NCBI GenBank assembly: GCA_964549335.1
Contig: CAZJUQ010000054.1
Location: 69,401 to 133,400 of the forward strand
Origin: Sulfidibacterium sp964549335
GTDB taxonomy: Bacteria; Bacteroidota; Bacteroidia; Bacteroidales; F082
DNA: 64,000 bases
Reading direction: 5' to 3'
Part shown: positions 59,704-64,000 of the stretch, in pieces
Numbering within the stretch: position 1 is the first letter of the stretch
Layout: each line of letters opens with the position of its first letter
Program-made: the position numbers and the translations under genes
Notes under the pieces: generated by a model
The model's input: the letters and a program-made list of their open reading frames with translations, nothing else
Told to the model about the DNA's origin: nothing
The model's database searches: none

Positions 59704-60558
59704 TTAATAAATTGTTCCCGTATTTACCACAGGAGCCACATCTTTATCCGAAGTAAGCACAACCATCAAATTGCTCACCATTGCAGCTTTGCGCTCCTCG
59801 TCAAGGTCTATTATATTTTTCTTCGACAACTCCTCAAGCGCCATCTCAACCATACCCACGGCACCTTCAACAATTTTCGTCCGTGCCGCTACTATAGCCG
59901 TTGCCTGTTGACGTTTAAGCATGGCTCCCGCTATTTCCTGTGCATACGCTATATAATTTATTCTCGCTTCAATAACTTTTATTCCGGCAATGGCAAGACG
60001 TTCGGTAATTTCGTTTTCCAACACCCGGTTCACCTCCTCGCCGCCACTTCGCAAAGTAATGGTAGCATCCTCATCTTCCAAATTGTCGTAAGGATAATGT
60101 CCCGCCAGTTTTCGTACCGCCGCCTCGCTCTGAATATCCACAAAATGCGCATAGTCGTCAACTTCGAAAGCGGCTTTAAAAGTGTTTTCAACCTTCCATA
60201 CCAACACAACACCTATCATTATGGGATTCCCCAACTTGTCGTTTACCTTTATGGGGTCGCTGTCAAGATTGCGGGCACGAAGCGATATCTTTCTACGCGA
60301 ATAAAACGGAATAACCCACCATAGCCCGTTCTCTTTTATTGTACCTTTGTACGCACCAAACAAAACCAGCACTCTCGACTCGTTGGGATTTACAACTACC
60401 AATCCCGCAAACCCGAAAATAGCCAGCATTCCGAATACCAGTAACGGCCACAATACCTGTTCGGTTAATAAAATCCATATGGGCACACCTATCATTAACA
60501 ACAGGATAATAAGTGCCACATAACCCGAAAACGCTTTAAATTCTATTTCCTTTTTCAT
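59704..60558 (-). CDS. SPFH/Band 7 domain protein
   Basis: A 284-residue protein with two N-terminal hydrophobic stretches (YVALIILLLMIGVPIWILL, LLVFGMLAIFGFAGLVVVNP) and an SPFH domain (VLVLFGAYKGTIKENGLWW, ARNLDSDPIKVNDKLGNPI, EITERLAIAGIKVIEARI), followed by a helical segment with AQEIAGAMLKRQQATAIVAARTK-like Ala/Gln repeats that make such proteins form rings. It is first in a three-gene operon with a near-consensus promoter. The typical role is a membrane microdomain scaffold or protease regulator. Confidence 0.9.
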   Translation of the reverse strand: MKKEIEFKAFSGYVALIILLLMIGVPIWILLTEQVLWPLLVFGMLAIFGFAGLVVVNPNESRVLVLFGAYKGTIKENGLWWVIPFYSRRKISLRARNLDSDPIKVNDKLGNPIMIGVVLVWKVENTFKAAFEVDDYAHFVDIQSEAAVRKLAGHYPYDNLEDEDATITLRSGGEEVNRVLENEITERLAIAGIKVIEARINYIAYAQEIAGAMLKRQQATAIVAARTKIVEGAVGMVEMALEELSKKNIIDLDEERKAAMVSNLMVVLTSDKDVAPVVNTGTIY

Positions 60559-60595
60559 AATTTTATGTATTTATTTTGATATTATTTTGATATTG

Positions 60596-60626
60596 CAATA
60601 ATACAACAATTTTCAACTCTTGTCAA
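60596..60626 (-). promoter_or_regulatory. Promoter of the SPFH operon
   Basis: Minus strand TTGACA (TTG at 60624-60626), then 20 bases to TATTATTG (60596-60603), one mismatch to TAnnTTTG. It also reads as TTGACA-N17-TATTAT, a near-perfect sigma-70-type promoter. 37 bases precede the ATG at 60558. Confidence 0.65.
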
Positions 60627-60774
60627 GATTTTTTGTCACTTTTTTAAAAAAATGTTACTTATGCGGAAGTTGCCAGAGGCATGGATGTTACACCTAAACG
60701 TACTTATAAAAAAAGGCTTTTTACCGGACAACCTCAGTTGGAGGTTATTCAAGCTCAAAAAGACATAAAAACTT

Positions 60775-63700
60775 TTACTTCTGTTGTTCGCCAGTAACCG
60801 TAAGGTTGTAACCGGCAGAAACGGTTACGGTTTTATTTTCATCAACATCTATCGATATTACGGTTTTGTCGCTGTTCAAAGTTATGTTGTGTTTAACGTG
60901 AACCCTTGCCCAATCGTTTTGGGGGGCATTTTGTCCCGCTGCCCAGTTCGAATCGTCTTCCCAATTTCCTTCCGCAACGGTATAAAACGGTACCGGAGCT
61001 GTAGAATTAACCCAATCGCCGCTACTCATATTTTCCAGCGTACCGTTGTTATTTCCTATTCCGTCGGTTGCAGTTGTTCCGCTGCCTTCGTTAAATTGCC
61101 AATAACCCGTCAATCCCGTTTCCACACCCTGCAATGTTTTATGCATATAATTTCTTATGGTAACGGAATCAAGTTCAACGTACCAGATGCTGAGTTCGTC
61201 CATTTGACCGGTATAATATTGGTTGTACGTCGGGTCTTCGTATGCGGCACCGAGCAAGGTGCGGTTTACCGAAACATTTGAATAGGAATAAGAAAAGTCG
61301 GTGGCATCGGGTTTTCCGTCGATGTAAAGCTTACCGTGTCCGTAGTCGTCGGTCCATGCAATATGGTGCCACGAACCGTCGAGGACAACCGTATGCGAAG
61401 TATCATCGAGCAGTTCGTTATAATTGTCGTCGCGGATAAAAATATGAACCCTTCCGTTTTCGTTCACACCGATTTGAAACTGGGGTTTGTAATTGGTAAA
61501 GCGGTATTCGGAAAACAGCGTGCCGCTTCCGGCATTACCTTTTACCCACATCATTATGGTATATCCGTCGTTATCGCCGGGGTTGTAGATTGGCAGATGG
61601 TTTTGCTGGTCTATAATAACGCGGTCGGCGTCGGACGGACCGTCGAAATCGAGGCAGGTTCCGGCTTCATCGTCGGTTTCGTACGCCCTGCCTATCAGGA
61701 ACTGGCTAAACGAATCGATTTCCTTGAAGGTGGCTTTATCGTCCGAAGCATCCACCGAAGAAGCTTTGCGGTAATATTCCCAGTCGGAAGTATTATCATT
61801 TCCCGTACGTTTGTAAAGGACGATATTTTCCGGAGATGCTTCATCGGAAGCGGTCAAATCTTCGGAAACTTCAAATGTTATTTGCGTTTTAAAGCTTCCC
61901 GTGCCGTGCCTGTCCATTATCCAGTATTGCGAACGGAAAACCGTATCGGGTTGGAAAGGAACGTCGCCGTCAAGGGTATCAATGCGCGACACAAGTGTTG
62001 TGGCACCGCTTTGATAATTATAAGACATGGATACACCCGTTCCAGAATAATTCACCGTACCTTCGGCTTCCTGTTGGTAATCGGCCGCACCGAATCCGTA
62101 AACAATTTCCGAATCGTCAAAATGAATGGGATTGTAGTTTGTACCTTTTACGTCACCCGCAACACCGCCCGTATAATCAAAAACGGAGTCGTTTTGATAA
62201 TTGTTAAAGGAGAACCAACTAACCAGCCCCGGTGTTGAAGGCGAAAGGGCAAGATGCTGATATTTTCTTATCTCATCCTGAGTACGGGCAATGTTCCACA
62301 GGCGCAATTCATCCATTTTTCCTTTGAAATATCTTCCTGTTTGATCGCAATTATTACCTATCCAAACGGCTTTGTCGTTGGGTGTCAGTGCAGAGGCGCC
62401 GCCTGTTTTTGCATCAAGATATCCGTCGATGTAAAGGTAAAGCGAATCGTTGTCAAGCACCGCAGCCACATGGTGCCATTTTGAATCGTTTACTTCCGTA
62501 ACACCCGCAACCGTTTTCCCACCCGCAACAAATTGAAGGGTATTATCGTTACCGTTTCTTTGCAGCCGCCAGGTTCCCGTCTCATCACCTTTGGTTATTA
62601 CGGCCTGGTATGTTTTTGTAAACGATTCTATTTTGAGCCAAACCTCAATGGTCATGGTTTGGGTAAAATCGTAAACCTCTTCATTGTCAAGAATAATGTA
62701 ATGCGTAAAACCGTTCATCTCCATCATTTTCCCCGGCAACCCGTCGGGAGAATCTTTTCCGCGCCCTTTGAGCGGTATTTTGTAATCGGGCTTATCGGGG
62801 TCGTTACTTGCTATAACAAGAGTATCCCTGAAAGTGGAATCGTAATCGGGAGAAAACGAAACAGAAATATCTTTTGTTTTGAAAGGAGCCACAATAAATG
62901 TTTTGGTATCCACATCAAAATAAGAAGTAGCCGATGTTATATTACTTACCGACAAAGTGTCGGCACCGTTGTTTTGTATCTGTAACGTACGGGAAACGGT
63001 GTTACCCTTATAAACCACATTAAAATCCAAATTACCGGGGTCGGTATCTATGTCGGGGTGCAAACCTTTTCCGATGATAAATTGGCAAAAATGGTCAATA
63101 CTGTCGAACGTAACTGTATTGTTAACCGTATCAACCGAAAGCGCATAAGCCACGTCATGCCATTCACCGTCGGAATACGATTCACGGCTGAAAAGTCCCA
63201 AATCGTGCGGGTTGTTGTAATCGGCGGTAGTAAGATTTTCCTCTATCTTAAAGGTAATTTTTGTATTAAACCCGCCCGCATTGAACCTGTCGAAAACCCA
63301 ATATTGCCCGTAAAAAACGGAATCGACATTGGCGGGATTTTCGTCGGGCATGGTGTCTAACTTGGTAACGGTAACTTCGGCGCCGCTTTGCGAATAATAG
63401 TCGAGAGTAACATTCTGGCCGGTAAAGGACACGGTTCCGGAGGTTTCGGTATGGGTATCGCTGCTTCCGGGCCCGAAAGGAACGGGAGAATCGACACGGC
63501 AGGTTGAAGCATCAAAATTATGCATCACTCCCTCATTGGGCATTATATAATCTAAAATAGAGTCTCCCGAAGTTTCGTTAAACTGGAAATAGCTTACCAG
63601 TCCCGATTCATGACCTGTCAACCTTACATTTTTGTTTTCCCTGATTTCCTGTTGGGTACGTGCTATGTTCCATATACGCAGTTCGTCCAGCTTTCCGTAA

Positions 63701-63999
63701 AAGTTGTAGTCGCCGTTAAGATTGGTATAAATACTGCCGATGGTAACAGGATAATCGCTTTGTGGTATAGTGCTTTGGGTGGTGTGTGCACACTCTTCAC
63801 CGTCCACATACAGATAGAGATTGCCACTCCCCATAACACAGGCAATGTGATGCCAGTAACCGTCGTTTATATTTCCTGACGTAAGGCCGGCGTAGTTAAT
63901 TTCGAAATGTACTTTTGATGAATAGTTCATAAGAGAGACCGACCATGTGTGATCTCCTTTGGTAATAATAAACCTTTCGTTGTTGTTACCGTTATTTCC
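60775..63999 (-). CDS. Giant LamG-repeat surface protein (5' end missing)
   Basis: At least 1074 residues of a modular extracellular protein; the frame is open to the window edge. It has three LamG/concanavalin-like domains, each with a WHHIACVMG- or WHHIAWTDD-type core, LYLYVDG and MDELRIWNIARTQDEIR. After the first two comes a repeated module of about 130 residues ending in FSQFLIG or FCQFIIG. An ASH-type domain (GNLDFNVVYKGNTVSR, FKTKDISVSFSP) follows the first module. The last 30 residues (VKHNITLNSDKTVISID) resemble a G8-like strand that normally runs into a T9SS sorting domain, but the protein ends at GEQQK without one. Confidence 0.85.
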   Translation of the reverse strand, partial: GNNGNNNERFIITKGDHTWSVSLMNYSSKVHFEINYAGLTSGNINDGYWHHIACVMGSGNLYLYVDGEECAHTTQSTIPQSDYPVTIGSIYTNLNGDYNFYGKLDELRIWNIARTQQEIRENKNVRLTGHESGLVSYFQFNETSGDSILDYIMPNEGVMHNFDASTCRVDSPVPFGPGSSDTHTETSGTVSFTGQNVTLDYYSQSGAEVTVTKLDTMPDENPANVDSVFYGQYWVFDRFNAGGFNTKITFKIEENLTTADYNNPHDLGLFSRESYSDGEWHDVAYALSVDTVNNTVTFDSIDHFCQFIIGKGLHPDIDTDPGNLDFNVVYKGNTVSRTLQIQNNGADTLSVSNITSATSYFDVDTKTFIVAPFKTKDISVSFSPDYDSTFRDTLVIASNDPDKPDYKIPLKGRGKDSPDGLPGKMMEMNGFTHYIILDNEEVYDFTQTMTIEVWLKIESFTKTYQAVITKGDETGTWRLQRNGNDNTLQFVAGGKTVAGVTEVNDSKWHHVAAVLDNDSLYLYIDGYLDAKTGGASALTPNDKAVWIGNNCDQTGRYFKGKMDELRLWNIARTQDEIRKYQHLALSPSTPGLVSWFSFNNYQNDSVFDYTGGVAGDVKGTNYNPIHFDDSEIVYGFGAADYQQEAEGTVNYSGTGVSMSYNYQSGATTLVSRIDTLDGDVPFQPDTVFRSQYWIMDRHGTGSFKTQITFEVSEDLTASDEASPENIVLYKRTGNDNTSDWEYYRKASSVDASDDKATFKEIDSFSQFLIGRAYETDDEAGTCLDFDGPSDADRVIIDQQNHLPIYNPGDNDGYTIMMWVKGNAGSGTLFSEYRFTNYKPQFQIGVNENGRVHIFIRDDNYNELLDDTSHTVVLDGSWHHIAWTDDYGHGKLYIDGKPDATDFSYSYSNVSVNRTLLGAAYEDPTYNQYYTGQMDELSIWYVELDSVTIRNYMHKTLQGVETGLTGYWQFNEGSGTTATDGIGNNNGTLENMSSGDWVNSTAPVPFYTVAEGNWEDDSNWAAGQNAPQNDWARVHVKHNITLNSDKTVISIDVDENKTVTVSAGYNLTVTGEQQK

Positions 64000-64000
64000 G

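Noticed and set aside
60681..60797. Small plus-strand gene of 38 codons
   Set aside because: The frame stays open upstream of the ATG without promoter or ribosome signal and overlaps the end of the LamG gene; I treat it as a gene fragment, not a gene.
61336..62238. 300-codon plus-strand open frame inside the LamG gene
   Set aside because: Antisense shadow of a strongly supported modular protein; no domain or start signal.
1..64000. tRNA, CRISPR array, prophage or insertion sequence
   Set aside because: By eye I found no cloverleaf, no regularly spaced repeats, no transposase or integrase and no terminal inverted repeats. A tRNA or repeat search program would be decisive.

Overview
The window reads as a chromosomal segment of an anaerobic member of Bacteroidota, most like Bacteroidales. 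The signs are a fused SecDF, DUF2851 and TlpA/DUF4369 proteins, a type IX secretion C-terminal sorting signal, OmpA/PorT-like small barrels, an Rny/ZapA/6S-RNA neighbourhood, and repeated promoter boxes of the Bacteroidota form TTG-N19-21-TAnnTTTG. ADP-forming acetyl-CoA synthetase, HypA/HypB with a nickel permease, and the AmmeMemoRadiSam genes suggest an anaerobic, acetate-forming life style (inference). Apart from one GC-rich patch near 12.4 kb the base composition looks even, and I see no phage, plasmid, insertion sequence, CRISPR array or tRNA.

Layout. 0-1.5 kb: end of a surface-polysaccharide locus (GtrB-like glycosyltransferase cut by the window edge, GNAT acetyltransferase). 1.5-3.9 kb: an overlapping amrA-amrS-amrB operon on the minus strand. 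4.0-7.5 kb: an unknown exported helical protein, a methyltransferase-rbfA pair, and an NtrC-type regulator that has no DNA-binding domain. 7.7-12.3 kb: an FG-GAP/VCBS secreted protein and penicillin-binding protein 1C. 12.3-17 kb: a GC-rich intergenic patch, DUF2851, then a divergently transcribed coiled-coil gene, zapA, 6S RNA and rny, followed by a small outer-membrane barrel. 17.3-22.3 kb: gcvP and a fused ADP-forming acetate-CoA ligase.

22.3-35.8 kb is the most unusual part: about 13.4 kb on the minus strand with four hybrid histidine kinases followed by a CheR methyltransferase and a CheB methylesterase. It encodes eleven receiver domains, but no chemoreceptor, CheA, CheW or DNA-binding output. 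The two large membrane kinases carry almost the same Gln/Glu-rich coiled coil with a 28-residue internal repeat between GAF and HisKA. I propose, as inference, that this coil could be the substrate of the CheR/CheB pair, giving an adaptive phosphorelay without chemoreceptors.

36-46.8 kb: a TlpA-like protein, a PorT-like barrel, nadE, aroC, a lipoprotein, a cysteine-desulfurase-like enzyme and secDF. 46.9-52.5 kb: purD, a membrane protein, rnhB and a flippase in tight succession, preceded by a GT4 glycosyltransferase. 52.6-54.5 kb: hypA-hypB-nickel permease, which supplies nickel for a hydrogenase or other Ni enzyme not in the window. 54.5-58.9 kb: aroK, a VWA-domain protein, an N-acetylglucosamine-kinase-like ATPase and a second TlpA-like protein. 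58.9-60.6 kb: a compact SPFH / PH-like membrane protein / ribbon-helix-helix operon. 60.8-64 kb: the C-terminal part of a giant LamG-repeat surface protein that runs off the window and ends abruptly without a sorting domain.
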